The notes: generated from the sequence alone by a model not told the origin. 64,000 bases of DNA from Paenibacillus algorifonticola (GCF_000971975.1 NZ_LAQO01000011.1:124001-188000); one strand, 5' to 3'. Shown: positions 9,061 through 17,750, counted from the first letter of the stretch. A program made the numbers and translations.

Positions 9061-10526
9061 TGAACTGGAGGAAGTACTCTCCTTTTCTGTTGTGGCATAG
9101 CGTCGTTGGCAAGCTGTGGGTGACGATTATTTTGCTCGTGGCTGTCGTGCTGCTGACGCTTGGCGTATTTCTTGTTCCGTATATTGGGTATTTGTTTGAA
9201 AAAGATGCCAGCCATGAAGTGATGCTGCTGTTCATCATCGTTGCGGTTATCGGTTTTCTGATGTCAACCTTTTTTGCTTTTTTTCTATCGCGTAAAATTC
9301 AGCAGCCGCTGTTGGAACTGAAGGAGGCTGCGGATTCGATATCGCAAGGAAATTATCAGATGCGGGTGAAGATTCGCTCTAATGATGAAATTGGCGAGCT
9401 GGCGAATACGTTCAACCATATGACTGAGCAGGTGGACAAGCTGATTCATGATCTTAATCATGAGAAGGAGCATTTGTCGAGCATTTTGCGCAGTATGGGG
9501 GACGGGGTCATTACGTTTGATGCTGAGGGCGAAATTATTTTGACAAATCCGCCGGGGCATCTGCTTATTAACCGCTGGGCTGATCTGGATCAGGAGTGGG
9601 GCGATGCTTTTTACGATAGCACAAAGCCATACTCTTCTGTTCCTGGACCGCTGCTTGATATATTCGAGAAGGTCATGGACGAAGGCCGCGACGTTTCCAA
9701 TAAAGTATACGTGCACAACAGCATGTGGTCGGTCGTCATGGCCCCACTGCTGCGTGATGGCGTTGCCCGCGGAGCGGTCGCGGTCATTCGGAACGTGACG
9801 GAGGAGCATAAGCTGGAGAAGCTGCGGCGTGACTTTGTGGCGAATGTTTCACATGAGATTAGAACGCCGCTTTCGATGATGCAAGGCTACAGCGAAGCGC
9901 TGCTTGATGATATTGTTGCTTCTCCAGAGGAGCGCAAGGAGCTTGTGCAGGTTATTTATGATGAATCGCTGCGTATGGGCAGACTGGTCAATGATTTTCT
10001 GGATATGGCGCGCATGGAAGCCGGGCATGTGGAGCTGAATTTGCGGCAGGTTGACTTGCTGCAAATTATAAGGCGTGTGCATCGTAAGTTCCAGGTATTC
10101 GCCAAGGAACGGGAAGTCATGTTCAAGACAGAATTGCCTGATATGCCTTTGCTGCTGCTAGGGGCGGATGAAGACCGGCTTGAGCAGGTGCTGACAAATT
10201 TGCTTGATAATGCGCTGCGGCATACGCCGCTGGGCAAGTCCGTGACTATTGCGGCAAGCCCCATGACGATTAACCAGACCCACTATATTCAAATGCAAAT
10301 TAAAGATGAGGGACAAGGCATTCCTAGCGAGGATTTGCCGTATATCTTCGAAAGGTTTTACAAAGCGGACAAATCGCGCAAGCGCGGTTCCTCTGTAGGA
10401 ACAGGGCTCGGTCTTGCGATCGTCAAAAACATCATAACCCAGCATAATGGGCAAATCGAAGTAGATAGCATACTCGGCAAAGGAACGACCTTTACGCTGC
10501 TGCTGCCTGTCGAAACAAAGCATTAG
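9060..10526 (+). CDS. resE: Sensor histidine kinase ResE
   Basis: 488 residues. Two membrane segments (about 20-46 and 54-76) enclose an almost absent external loop. They are followed by HAMP (76-130), PAS (about 136-245), HisKA with phosphoacceptor His265 in ANVSHEIRTPLS, and HATPase with the N box LLDNALRHTP and G boxes GTGLGLAIVK. The short external part suggests that sensing is through the PAS domain or the membrane. It phosphorylates ResD in response to oxygen or redox state in Bacillus. A terminator follows directly. Confidence 0.94.
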   Translation: MNWRKYSPFLLWHSVVGKLWVTIILLVAVVLLTLGVFLVPYIGYLFEKDASHEVMLLFIIVAVIGFLMSTFFAFFLSRKIQQPLLELKEAADSISQGNYQMRVKIRSNDEIGELANTFNHMTEQVDKLIHDLNHEKEHLSSILRSMGDGVITFDAEGEIILTNPPGHLLINRWADLDQEWGDAFYDSTKPYSSVPGPLLDIFEKVMDEGRDVSNKVYVHNSMWSVVMAPLLRDGVARGAVAVIRNVTEEHKLEKLRRDFVANVSHEIRTPLSMMQGYSEALLDDIVASPEERKELVQVIYDESLRMGRLVNDFLDMARMEAGHVELNLRQVDLLQIIRRVHRKFQVFAKEREVMFKTELPDMPLLLLGADEDRLEQVLTNLLDNALRHTPLGKSVTIAASPMTINQTHYIQMQIKDEGQGIPSEDLPYIFERFYKADKSRKRGSSVGTGLGLAIVKNIITQHNGQIEVDSILGKGTTFTLLLPVETKH

Positions 10527-10534
10527 CTGTCAAG

Positions 10535-10560
10535 GCGCTCCGATAGGAGCGCTATTTTTT
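10535..10560 (+). terminator. Terminator of the res operon
   Basis: GCGCTCC (10535-10541), loop GATA, GGAGCGC (10546-10552), then TATTTTTT. Confidence 0.88.
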
Positions 10561-10651
10561 GTTGAAAAGAAGCATTAAATCTTGTTGCTCGTGAAACATT
10601 CGAATATATTGAATATAGTTGTCAAAGAAATAAACGTTAAAGGAGCAAGGT

Positions 10652-10898
10652 GTGACAATAAAAACCAATTCAAAAGATCCTAGAGTAATCCGGACACGGC
10701 AGACGGCAGCTGCTCCTTGATGCACTTATTTCCTTGCTAGGTGAAAAGGATTTTGATGTGATCAGCGTTCGTGATATATCCGACCGTGCGACAGTCAATC
10801 GTGCCTCCTTTAACGTAAGCCAGAGGCAGATCAGCCGCTCGAAGTGCAGCTGCGCCAGCGGATACTCGCCGTATGCGACTATCATTCTAAGCTGAGCA
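10652..10898 (+). pseudogene. TetR-family regulator, decayed
   Basis: From GTG 10652 (behind AGGAGCAAGG) the frame reads a TetR N-terminus, DPRVIRTRQ. A tandem 7-bp duplication (ACGGCAG at 10696-10702 and 10703-10709) then shifts the frame into a stop. Skipping one copy restores LLLDALISLLGEKDFDVISV and then RDISDRATVNRASF, the helix-turn-helix. After that a stretch is missing and the frame shifts again. A C-terminal scrap, QLRQRILAVCDYHSKL, survives to about 10895 and runs straight into the next remnant. It cannot make a working repressor. Confidence 0.8.
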
Positions 10899-11226
10899 GC
10901 GCCTGTACTGCTTGAGGAAGGGCACAACAATAAGTCCTATGAATTGACAGGGCCTCAGGCGGTCAATCTCATTGATATCGCGGCGTTGCTTATTGCAAGA
11001 GCAAGGCAAGGAATTTAAGGCGCTAGAAGCCGATCCGGAGGAGTACAGCAGCCTGCTGTCAGGGGCAGGCCTTCCTAAGGAGATGCTGCAGGTTATGCTG
11101 AGCATGTTTGCTGCGATTGAGGCAGGAGAATATGCGGAAGTCTCGGCGGAAGTATCTCGCATTACGGAACATGCCTCGGTGCCCGCTTCTGATTATGTGA
11201 AGCGTTTGGACAATAAGAAGGTATAA
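10899..11226 (+). pseudogene. NmrA-like NAD(P)-binding oxidoreductase, 3' remnant
   Basis: One frame (10899-11010) reads PVLLEEGHNNKSYELTGPQA and then VNLIDIAALL, the typical NmrA/SDR block with YELTGPE. A frameshift near 10985 moves the rest to another frame: KEFKALEADPEEYSSLLSGA, GLPKEMLQVMLSMFAAIEAG, EYAEVSAEVSRIT, ending at TAA 11224-11226. This matches the C-terminal third of NmrA-type proteins; the Rossmann N-terminus is absent. A TetR gene next to such a reductase is a common regulator/target arrangement, so the pair was probably one unit before decay. Confidence 0.72.
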
Positions 11227-11259
11227 GCAGGGCAGGACAGTGCAGGCATAATGGCAAAC

Positions 11260-11302
11260 AAAAGCCCCGGAATGGTCATCAATGACCACTTCGGGGCTTT
11301 TT
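11260..11302 (-). terminator. Terminator of serA, bidirectional hairpin
   Basis: A long inverted repeat with outer arms AAAGCCCCG and CGGGGCTTT and inner arms GGTCAT and ATGACC, flanked by A and T runs, so it can work on both strands. It closes serA and isolates the pseudogene remnant. Confidence 0.88.
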
Positions 11303-11321
11303 GCATGGACAGAAGTCCGTA

Positions 11322-12911
11322 TTAGATTTTGATTTCTTTTGCAGTGTTCAGCTCGGTCAAGTTCGTAAGCTGCTCCAGAACCTCTTTCGGTGTTCCTTTG
11401 TCAACACGCAATACCATGATCGCGGAGCCGCCCTCTAGCTGACGACCAACCTGCATCGTTGCAATGTTCACGTCATTCGTTCCAAGCAACGTACCTACGC
11501 GGCCGATAATACCAGGCTTATCGTTATGCGAGATCAGGATCAGGTTGCCTTCAGGCGTAACATCGACAGGGAAATTGTCAATTTGAACGATACGCGGGCC
11601 ATAACCTGTGAGCAGTGTGCCGGCAACGGTACGTTCTTCCTTCTTCGTGCGCAGCGATACGGTTACGAGATTCGTAAAGTCTTTTGCAATATGCGATTTT
11701 TGAACGACAATGTTAACATCGCGCTCTTTCGCAAGGTGCATTGAGTTGACGACATTCACTTGCTCTGTGCCAAGGTGGTGGGACAGAATGCCTTTGACAA
11801 CGTAGCGAGTCAGTGGCTGTGTATCTACTTCTGCAAGATCACCCGAGTAGCCAACAACGATTTCCTGTACCGCACCGTCTGTCATTTGGGAAATAAAGCT
11901 GCCCAGCTTCTCTCCAAGAATGAAATAAGGCTGAAGCTTGCTTTGCAGGCCAGCTGGAATTGGCGGCATGTTGACGGCATTGCTGAACGGCTCATCGCGC
12001 AAAATGTGCAGCACTTGCTCCGAAACGTCAATCGCAACATTTTCTTGCGCTTCTACTGTCGATGCGCCAAGGTGAGGCGTAACGATGATTTTCGGATGTT
12101 TCAGGAACGGGTGGTCCTTAGCTGGAGGCTCAACTTCAAATACGTCGAATGCCGCTCCAGCAACGATGCCTTTATCAATCGCTTCAACCAGAGCAATTTC
12201 ATCAATGATTCCGCCGCGAGCGCAGTTTACGATACGCATGCCAGGCTTCATAACAGCAAATTGGTCTTTGCCAATCATATGATGAGTCTCAGGTGTAAGC
12301 GGTGTGTGAACAGTCATAAAATCTGCGTTACGGACAATTTCTTCCACCGATGCAAGCTTAATGCCAAGCTTCTCTGCACGCTCTTCCGTCATAAACGGAT
12401 CGTAGCCGAGAATGTCCATGCCGAAAGCTTTCGCACGTTTTGCAACTTCGCTGCCGATACGGCCCATGCCAAGAACGCCCAGCACTTTGTTGCGAAGCTC
12501 TACGCCAAGGAAGGATTTGCGATCCCAAACGCCATTGACCGTTTTCATGTAAGCTTGAGGAATATGGCGGGCAACGGCCATCATCATGGCGAAAGTGTGC
12601 TCGCAAGTTGTAATCGTATTGCCGTCAGGAGCGTTAATAACGATAATTCCGCGCTGGGTTGCAGCGTCCAGGTCAATGTTGTCTACGCCAACGCCTGCGC
12701 GTCCAACAACTTTCAGAAGCTTGCCGGCTTCCATAATGCGTGCTGTTACACGCGTTTGGCTGCGAACGAGCAGAGCGTCGTATTCGCCAATAATGGCGAC
12801 GAGCTCGTCTTCGCTTAAACCTGGTTTTTTATCGACAATGATATCTTCCGCGTCTACAAGCTGTTGGATGCCCAGATCGCTGATAGGATCGGATACTAGC
12901 ACTTTAAACAT
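11322..12911 (-). CDS. serA: D-3-phosphoglycerate dehydrogenase
   Basis: 529 residues from ATG at 12911-12909, preceded by AGGGGGC; a longer open frame upstream lacks a site and homology. The N-terminal substrate domain and Rossmann domain have LGVLGMGRIGSEVAKR, and the catalytic Arg, Glu and His lie in NCARGGIIDE, VFEVEPP and VTPHLGAS. An intervening domain follows, then an ACT domain ending near ITNLTELNTAKEI-like residues that can bind serine. It catalyses the first step of serine synthesis, 3-phosphoglycerate to 3-phosphohydroxypyruvate. Confidence 0.95.
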   Translation of the reverse strand: MFKVLVSDPISDLGIQQLVDAEDIIVDKKPGLSEDELVAIIGEYDALLVRSQTRVTARIMEAGKLLKVVGRAGVGVDNIDLDAATQRGIIVINAPDGNTITTCEHTFAMMMAVARHIPQAYMKTVNGVWDRKSFLGVELRNKVLGVLGMGRIGSEVAKRAKAFGMDILGYDPFMTEERAEKLGIKLASVEEIVRNADFMTVHTPLTPETHHMIGKDQFAVMKPGMRIVNCARGGIIDEIALVEAIDKGIVAGAAFDVFEVEPPAKDHPFLKHPKIIVTPHLGASTVEAQENVAIDVSEQVLHILRDEPFSNAVNMPPIPAGLQSKLQPYFILGEKLGSFISQMTDGAVQEIVVGYSGDLAEVDTQPLTRYVVKGILSHHLGTEQVNVVNSMHLAKERDVNIVVQKSHIAKDFTNLVTVSLRTKKEERTVAGTLLTGYGPRIVQIDNFPVDVTPEGNLILISHNDKPGIIGRVGTLLGTNDVNIATMQVGRQLEGGSAIMVLRVDKGTPKEVLEQLTNLTELNTAKEIKI

Positions 12912-13013
12912 AAGTAGATTGCCCCCTAAAATTTTTGCGAATGTAAAAATCATTTCGTAAGCTACATCAGGTGTGATACTAAAATAAAAACCGCCCTTGC
13001 ACACATACGCATG

Positions 13014-13049
13014 CGAGGCGAGAGTTTCTTATAGTCAAACGGCGCCTCG
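13014..13049 (-). other. Inverted repeat in the serA leader
   Basis: CGAGGCG (13014-13020) and CGCCTCG (13043-13049) form a 7-bp stem with a 22-nt loop between the serA start and its likely promoter. No known riboswitch class was recognised. Function unknown. Confidence 0.4.
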
Positions 13050-13084
13050 AATCATGTCGAATGACAGAAAGGATAGCCTTTATC

Positions 13085-13114
13085 ATTTTAAAGCATTAAC
13101 ATGGACAATTGCAA
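13085..13114 (-). promoter_or_regulatory. Possible sigma-A promoter for serA
   Basis: On the reverse strand TTGCAA (13114-13109) and TAAAAT (13090-13085) are spaced by 18 nt, about 170 nt before the serA start. Confidence 0.4.
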
Positions 13115-13123
13115 TCCTCAAAC

Positions 13124-13153
13124 TTGATCAAATGTGAAATTTTTTGATATGAT
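13124..13153 (+). promoter_or_regulatory. Possible sigma-A promoter for the rhodanese gene
   Basis: TTGATC (13124-13129), 18-nt spacer, TATGAT (13148-13153); the start codon lies 44 nt further on. Confidence 0.5.
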
Positions 13154-13196
13154 TCATGCATTGCCTGTTTAAATAGATAAAGGGGAGAGACGAGAG

Positions 13197-13523
13197 ATGA
13201 GCAATTGGGAAGAGATCGAAGCGGATGTTTTTTTGCAGCTGTTGGAGAAAGGACATATAGAGGCAGGGCAAGTCATTGACGTTCGCGAGTCGTTTGAATG
13301 GGATTATTATCATTTGGAGCAGTCCACGCATATTCCGATGAATACGATCCCTCATCACTTGGGACAAATAGCGGATGACAAGCCGCTTTATATCGTATGT
13401 GCACATGGCGTGCGCAGTGCTAATGTATGCGGATATTTAGAAAAGCAGGGCTACGGCAGCCTCCTCAATGTGACGGGAGGAATGGCGGCCATAGCCCTGC
13501 TTCAAGGGTTTCAATACGACTAG
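13197..13523 (+). CDS. Rhodanese-like protein
   Basis: 108 residues, a single rhodanese domain of the GlpE/PspE size. The active-site loop is CAHGVRSA with the sulfur-accepting Cys near residue 65; the N-terminal block VIDVRESFEWDYYHL contains the conserved DVRE. Such proteins move sulfane sulfur or act in thiol handling; the partner is unknown. The start ATG follows AGGGGAGAGACGAGAG. It diverges from serA and has its own probable promoter. Confidence 0.88.
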   Translation: MSNWEEIEADVFLQLLEKGHIEAGQVIDVRESFEWDYYHLEQSTHIPMNTIPHHLGQIADDKPLYIVCAHGVRSANVCGYLEKQGYGSLLNVTGGMAAIALLQGFQYD

Positions 13524-13537
13524 CAGCAGCCGGTCGG

Positions 13538-14455
13538 TTAAGATGCGTTGGTGGTGAAGAAAGGCAGCAGCGGCAGCACTTCCTTGCTGTACATTTGCTC
13601 TGAACCGTTGCTGTAGTCACCGCTACGCACAGCGGCTGTATTCATCAGCAGCTCAGCAATGGCAGCGATGGAGCGGATTTTCATTTTGCTCGCTTGCCCC
13701 GTCTTAATAAATTCATCGATCCGGATAACCAGATCCTGTGGATAGTAGTTCGTTAATTGCTTATGCGACAACAAATGGTCGGCCATCAATTTGTTTTTCA
13801 CAATAAGGGGCAGCTTGTTCCATTTGCTGATTTCCAAAATATTCGGGAACTTGTATTCGTTAGGAATATCACTGTTCACGGTAGCCGCCCATTTCATCAT
13901 CGCACTGTAATACGATTGCTGCGAGGAAAGGGTTTGCTTCACGGCTGCTTGGTAAATGGAATCATCATTAACAGCTGCGACGAGCTTCGCAGAATTGAGC
14001 GTCTTCGCTTTGTTCGCTGCTTTGTTTGACGTTTGCTCAAACAATTCAAGGCTTTTAATGACGCTCGCCTGTGCTTCACCGAGCAGCGGCGATTGCTGCA
14101 TATTGAAGGAAGCGACCTCGCCTGCTTTTTTCTTGGCTAGCTTGGACAAATCTTTAAATATGGCGTTGCCATCGGCTGAATCATCCTGCTCCAGTTTTTT
14201 CAAGGCGCTGAACCATTCGTTTTGGAATTCACGGTAGGGCAGAAATACAGTATGATAGTAGGAGACGAGATCCTGCTGCTGATACGGAGTCGACTTGGAT
14301 TTGGCCTCACTGTTTAACTGTTTCATTTCGTAGCTGGTTTTGGTCTGCTCACTGCCGTACTGTACACCGTAGAAAAATGCGCCGACTGCGCAAACCAGCA
14401 TGAAAATAAAACCTATGCTGTAAAACATGGCGGAACGGGTTAGCTGCTTTTCCAT
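13538..14455 (-). CDS. Membrane-anchored protein of unknown function
   Basis: 305 residues from ATG 14455-14453, chosen because AGGGAG lies 7 nt upstream; a start 10 codons earlier is less likely. One membrane segment (about residues 10-28, YSIGFIFMLVCAVGAFFYGV) is followed by a long, mostly helical, Lys/Ser/Gln-rich domain predicted to lie outside the cell. I recognise no domain or catalytic motif. It stands alone, convergent with the rhodanese gene (14-nt gap) and divergent from the CPBP gene. Confidence 0.7.
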   Translation of the reverse strand: MEKQLTRSAMFYSIGFIFMLVCAVGAFFYGVQYGSEQTKTSYEMKQLNSEAKSKSTPYQQQDLVSYYHTVFLPYREFQNEWFSALKKLEQDDSADGNAIFKDLSKLAKKKAGEVASFNMQQSPLLGEAQASVIKSLELFEQTSNKAANKAKTLNSAKLVAAVNDDSIYQAAVKQTLSSQQSYYSAMMKWAATVNSDIPNEYKFPNILEISKWNKLPLIVKNKLMADHLLSHKQLTNYYPQDLVIRIDEFIKTGQASKMKIRSIAAIAELLMNTAAVRSGDYSNGSEQMYSKEVLPLLPFFTTNAS

Positions 14456-14562
14456 AACAAAACTCCCTTTTATGTATGTATTCATTATTGCTCTCTTTTG
14501 CAGCCTGTGCGTACAGGTGAATTTACTTCAAAAATACGAACCTCCAGGACGGGCGGGAAGTT

Positions 14563-15168
14563 ATGAAAAAATTCGACATCCGTAAAATACGAGTGCGCAA
14601 GGTGACCGTTGACGAGCTTGACGATCGCATGCTGCTCATTAATTTGTACATGACGCAAGCACTTACTTTTATTATCGGCTTGATATGGGTTTTATTTCAG
14701 CGTCAAAGCATAATTCATTTATTTCATTTTCCGAAAGAGCTTAATGTCGTGTGGTTTGGACTAGGTTTGGCGGCGGTTGTACTGCTTGTAGATTTGTCTA
14801 TTTCCCGCTTTGTCCCTGATGAAGCAGCCGATGATGGCGGCGTAAATGACCGGATTTTCCGTGAACGCCCGATTTGGCATATTATCGTATTGTCGTTTGT
14901 CGTCTCGGTATGTGAAGAGCTGCTTTTCAGAGGTGCTTTGCAGCACGCGTTCGGGCCGTATTGGACAAGCATTATTTTTGCAGCGATTCATGTCCGGTAT
15001 TTAAAGCATTGGATTCCAACTGGACTTGTGTTTTCCATTAGCTACGGCTTAGGATGGATTTATATCCAAACTGGCAGCTTGTGGGCCCCAATTCTTGCTC
15101 ACTTTGCGATAGATATGATTATGGGCTTTATTATAAGATTCAGGAGGGAACCGAAAGGGCAATTATGA
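14563..15168 (+). CDS. CPBP-family intramembrane metalloprotease
   Basis: 201 residues with about six membrane segments. The Abi/CPBP motifs are present: EELLFRG (Glu118, Glu119, Arg123), AAIH (second-motif His) and LAHFAIDM near the end. The family includes CAAX-type proteases and bacteriocin self-immunity proteins; the substrate cannot be told from sequence. B. subtilis has a family member, ypbD, in the same general region, so this may be its counterpart. It overlaps the next small gene by 4 nt. Confidence 0.85.
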   Translation: MKKFDIRKIRVRKVTVDELDDRMLLINLYMTQALTFIIGLIWVLFQRQSIIHLFHFPKELNVVWFGLGLAAVVLLVDLSISRFVPDEAADDGGVNDRIFRERPIWHIIVLSFVVSVCEELLFRGALQHAFGPYWTSIIFAAIHVRYLKHWIPTGLVFSISYGLGWIYIQTGSLWAPILAHFAIDMIMGFIIRFRREPKGQL

Positions 15169-15392
15169 GCAGGGTACAAAAATTCGGGAAAACATCGCGC
15201 AAAGGGCCGTCGCCCGAGAAAATGGAAGCTCCCCGAATCAATGAAGAGGGAAGGGAGATCCTTCCCCCAAGACGGAAAAAGTTCCCTTCAGGCGCAAGCA
15301 AAGTAACGAGATGGTATTATAATGTATTGTTTTTCCTCTTTCTAAGCTTGGTCGGCGCGCTGTTCTGGTATGGATTGAAATATACGAATTAA
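15165..15392 (+). CDS. Small single-pass membrane protein
   Basis: 75 residues from ATG 15165, which overlaps the CPBP stop codon as ATGA. A basic, Pro-rich cytoplasmic N-terminus (about 48 residues) is followed by one membrane segment, YNVLFFLFLSLVGALFWYGL, and a short tail. No known domain. Translational coupling suggests it works with the upstream protease, as partner or substrate (inference). Confidence 0.65.
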   Translation: MSRVQKFGKTSRKGPSPEKMEAPRINEEGREILPPRRKKFPSGASKVTRWYYNVLFFLFLSLVGALFWYGLKYTN

Positions 15393-15422
15393 GCTGCTGG
15401 AGCGCTTTGCTGTCCCACGCTT

Positions 15423-16304
15423 CTAATTCGACTGTTTCGTATCAATCGCAGCCGGATCAATGAAGCCATAGCCCTTGTCTTCAAGCTGCGTCAGCAGCTT
15501 GTCAAGCGCTTCAGCTGTCCAGGCCAGCTCATGCATTAAAATGTTGGCGCCAGGATGGAGCTGTTCCAGCACACTCGCGACGACTTTGTCAGGATCTCCT
15601 GGAGATTTCTGTTCCCAATCGAGCGAACCGTTGGACCACGTCATGTACAGCATGCCGTGGTTTTTGACGATTTCTTTGACGCTATCGTTGCCAGACCCAT
15701 AAGGCGGACGGAAAAACTTTGGCGCTTCGCCAGTCAACTCCTTGACGGTATCCTGGACATCAGCAACCTGCTGCTCCACTTTGGCGGCGGATTCTTTTTT
15801 CAAATTGATATGGTCCCAAGAGTGGTTGCCGATCGTCTGTCCGCGCTCGTGAATGAGCGTCAGCAAATCAGGGTTTGCTTTAACCCGGTAGCCGTTTACG
15901 AAAAAGATCGCTTTCGCTTTATGCTTGTCGAGCGTATCGAGCAGGCTGGTAAGCACCTCCTTGTTGTGCGGCCCATCATCAAAGGTCAGCAGCACGACTT
16001 TGTCCGTCGCCCCTTCATCCAGCGGCTTGAAGCGGTATACGCTGTCCATTTTGTACAGCTTGGCTGCTGGTGCTTCGCTTGGCGAAGGCGTTACTTCGGC
16101 TTCTGTATTGGGCGAGGCTGTGGGCTCCTCCTGCTGAAGGGCTGGCGAAGCGGTTTGCAGTTGCTCTGCCGCTTGGCTTTCCAGTGCCGCCTCACTTTCC
16201 TGCGGCTGGTTGCTGCCTGAGGGGACGCTTTGCTGGCTGCAAGCGGCAGCAACTAAAGCGGCTCCTAGAAAAACAGCGAGCGATGCGGTCATTCTTTTAA
16301 ACAT
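15423..16304 (-). CDS. Polysaccharide deacetylase lipoprotein
   Basis: 293 residues. Lipoprotein signal with lipobox VAAAC (Cys22), then a Ser/Glu/Pro-rich linker to about residue 95, then a NodB domain. Motif 1 is TFDDGPH (catalytic Asp109, metal Asp110), motif 2 is HSWDH (His161 and His165 bind the metal) and motif 3 is RPPYGSG (about 199-205). This fits a carbohydrate esterase 4 enzyme removing acetyl groups from cell-wall glycans outside the cell; the exact substrate is not determined. The start follows GGAGGTTCATT. Confidence 0.9.
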   Translation of the reverse strand: MFKRMTASLAVFLGAALVAAACSQQSVPSGSNQPQESEAALESQAAEQLQTASPALQQEEPTASPNTEAEVTPSPSEAPAAKLYKMDSVYRFKPLDEGATDKVVLLTFDDGPHNKEVLTSLLDTLDKHKAKAIFFVNGYRVKANPDLLTLIHERGQTIGNHSWDHINLKKESAAKVEQQVADVQDTVKELTGEAPKFFRPPYGSGNDSVKEIVKNHGMLYMTWSNGSLDWEQKSPGDPDKVVASVLEQLHPGANILMHELAWTAEALDKLLTQLEDKGYGFIDPAAIDTKQSN

Positions 16305-16498
16305 AATGAACCTCCATTTATATGGTGTAGTTATCAGTGGGTATTATTGTAGCATAATCAATAATGCTGTGTTTTGTAAGCCGCGGGATTTCCTTTATTA
16401 AGCAGGATAAATACAGTCAGGCAAGCCACACTATAGGGTGAAATCGAATATTGAATAGGGATTTTTCGGGCCCTAAATCAAGGAGGTTTTGTGCTACT

Positions 16499-16819
16499 AT
16501 GAGGCTAAGAGGATTTCTTCTCGGAGGGCTCGCCGGGGCAGCCGCTGCTCTCTTTGTTGCCCGCAAGCGTCCGGGTACAGCTGCACTCGCAGCGGGCGTG
16601 CTGGCGAGCGCCTGCTCCACGATTAGCCACAAGGCGATGTCCTTGTGGAACGACAAATGGATGCAAAAGGCCGTAAATACGGCCCCAAAGCGTACAGACG
16701 ATACCGCCGGAAAATTCGGCGACGGCTGGGTTCAGATTGAGGCAATGATGAACAGTGATCCGGAGCTGAAACAGCAAGCCGAGGAGATCATGGCGGAATC
16801 GTCGAACAAGACACATTAA
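16499..16819 (+). CDS. Small membrane-associated protein, unknown
   Basis: 106 residues from ATG 16499, with AGGAGG (16481-16486) upstream. A glycine/alanine-rich hydrophobic N-terminus (LRGFLLGGLAGAAAALFVAR) is followed by a second weakly hydrophobic stretch and a charged C-terminus. The N-terminal pattern is like YtxH-type small proteins but the rest does not clearly match. Flanked by a terminator. Confidence 0.65.
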   Translation: MRLRGFLLGGLAGAAAALFVARKRPGTAALAAGVLASACSTISHKAMSLWNDKWMQKAVNTAPKRTDDTAGKFGDGWVQIEAMMNSDPELKQQAEEIMAESSNKTH

Positions 16820-16836
16820 CCAACAGTTTCGGGAAG

Positions 16837-16888
16837 GAATCGTTTGAACGAGGCACTGAAAAAGTGCAGCTTCGAACGATTCTTTTTG
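16837..16888 (+). terminator. Terminator before mecA
   Basis: GAATCGTT..GAACG and CTTCGAACGATTC arms with an inner GCACT/AGTGC helix, then CTTTTTG. Confidence 0.82.
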
Positions 16889-16944
16889 CCTATTTTAGGT
16901 GCAATCCGAGTTTGAACATGATAAAGTAGTTACATAGTTTGATT

Positions 16945-16959
16945 TGACCAATTTGGTCA
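16945..16959 (+). promoter_or_regulatory. Palindrome upstream of mecA
   Basis: TGACCAATTTGGTCA is a perfect 7+1+7 inverted repeat, and it overlaps a -35-like TTGACC (16944-16949). The -10 that would go with it is poor. It could be an operator. It contains the TTTGACC heptad found in CtsR sites, but not the tandem heptad arrangement. Confidence 0.45.
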
Positions 16960-17017
16960 CATCTTCTTGTAAATTTCATACGCTGTTACAACAGATGCTG
17001 CAGAGGAGGATCCTGTC

Positions 17018-17632
17018 ATGAAGATCGAACGACTTAGTCAGGACAAGATAAAAATATTTCTGACGTTCGACGACCTGCTGGAACGAGGGATCCAGAAGGA
17101 CGACATGTGGCGCGAAATTCCAAAGGTGCACGAACTATTCAGTGAAATGATGGATCAAGCATACAGTGAACTTGGATTCGATGCCAGTGGACCGTTAGCG
17201 GTCGAAGTGTTTGCCCTGCCGGCCCAAGGTATGGTCGTGATTGTCACTCGCGGCAAAATGAACGGAAGCTCGGAAGAGAGAACGTCCGATGATGATGACG
17301 CAGATGACGAAATTTACGAAATGGAAGTGACGCTTGAGCAAAGCGATATCGTCATGTATTCCTTTCGCGATTTCGAGGATGTTATACAGGTTTGCAGACA
17401 GCTGCAAGCCGCTGCCCTGACAGAAGATGGGCGCCTGTATGCTTACAATAATAAATATATACTGGCGCTGGAACCGGCTTTGATTGAAACGTCCCGCCAT
17501 AATGCCGTTATCGCCCTGCTGGCGGAATACGGGGAAGCCACATCGGTCACTTATGCGATGCTGGAGGAGTACGGGAAAGTAATCATGCCTTCCGAGGCTG
17601 TGAAAGAAATATGCACTCATTTTTTCAACTAG
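17018..17632 (+). CDS. mecA: ClpC adaptor protein MecA
   Basis: 204 residues from ATG 17018 behind GAGGAGG. The N-terminal domain begins MKIERLSQDKIKIFLTFDDL, a clear MecA signature; an acidic linker (DDDDADDE, about residues 92-99) is followed by the C-terminal ClpC-binding domain. MecA delivers substrates such as ComK to ClpCP and helps ClpC assemble. B. subtilis has the paralogue ypbH next to a glutamate dehydrogenase gene; here too a glutamate dehydrogenase remnant follows. A terminator separates the two. Confidence 0.93.
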   Translation: MKIERLSQDKIKIFLTFDDLLERGIQKDDMWREIPKVHELFSEMMDQAYSELGFDASGPLAVEVFALPAQGMVVIVTRGKMNGSSEERTSDDDDADDEIYEMEVTLEQSDIVMYSFRDFEDVIQVCRQLQAAALTEDGRLYAYNNKYILALEPALIETSRHNAVIALLAEYGEATSVTYAMLEEYGKVIMPSEAVKEICTHFFN

Positions 17633-17664
17633 GCCATGCTTAAGCGAAGAGGGCGCAATGAATG

Positions 17665-17709
17665 GAGCATCTGCAGGAGCGTCAAGCCTGCTGATGCTCT
17701 TCTTCTTTT
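17665..17709 (+). terminator. Terminator of mecA
   Basis: GAGCATCTGCAGG (17665-17677) pairs with CCTGCTGATGCTC (17687-17699), then TTCTTCTTTTT. Confidence 0.82.
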
Positions 17710-17750
17710 TATTTATCCGTACAATTGCTGGAATATAGTGTCCGCCGCTT

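Noticed and set aside
11760..12818. 352-codon open frame on the forward strand
   Set aside because: Antisense to serA, which has full family motifs on the other strand.
13005..13196. Known riboswitch or T-box before serA
   Set aside because: Only one simple hairpin is present, with no conserved riboswitch core.
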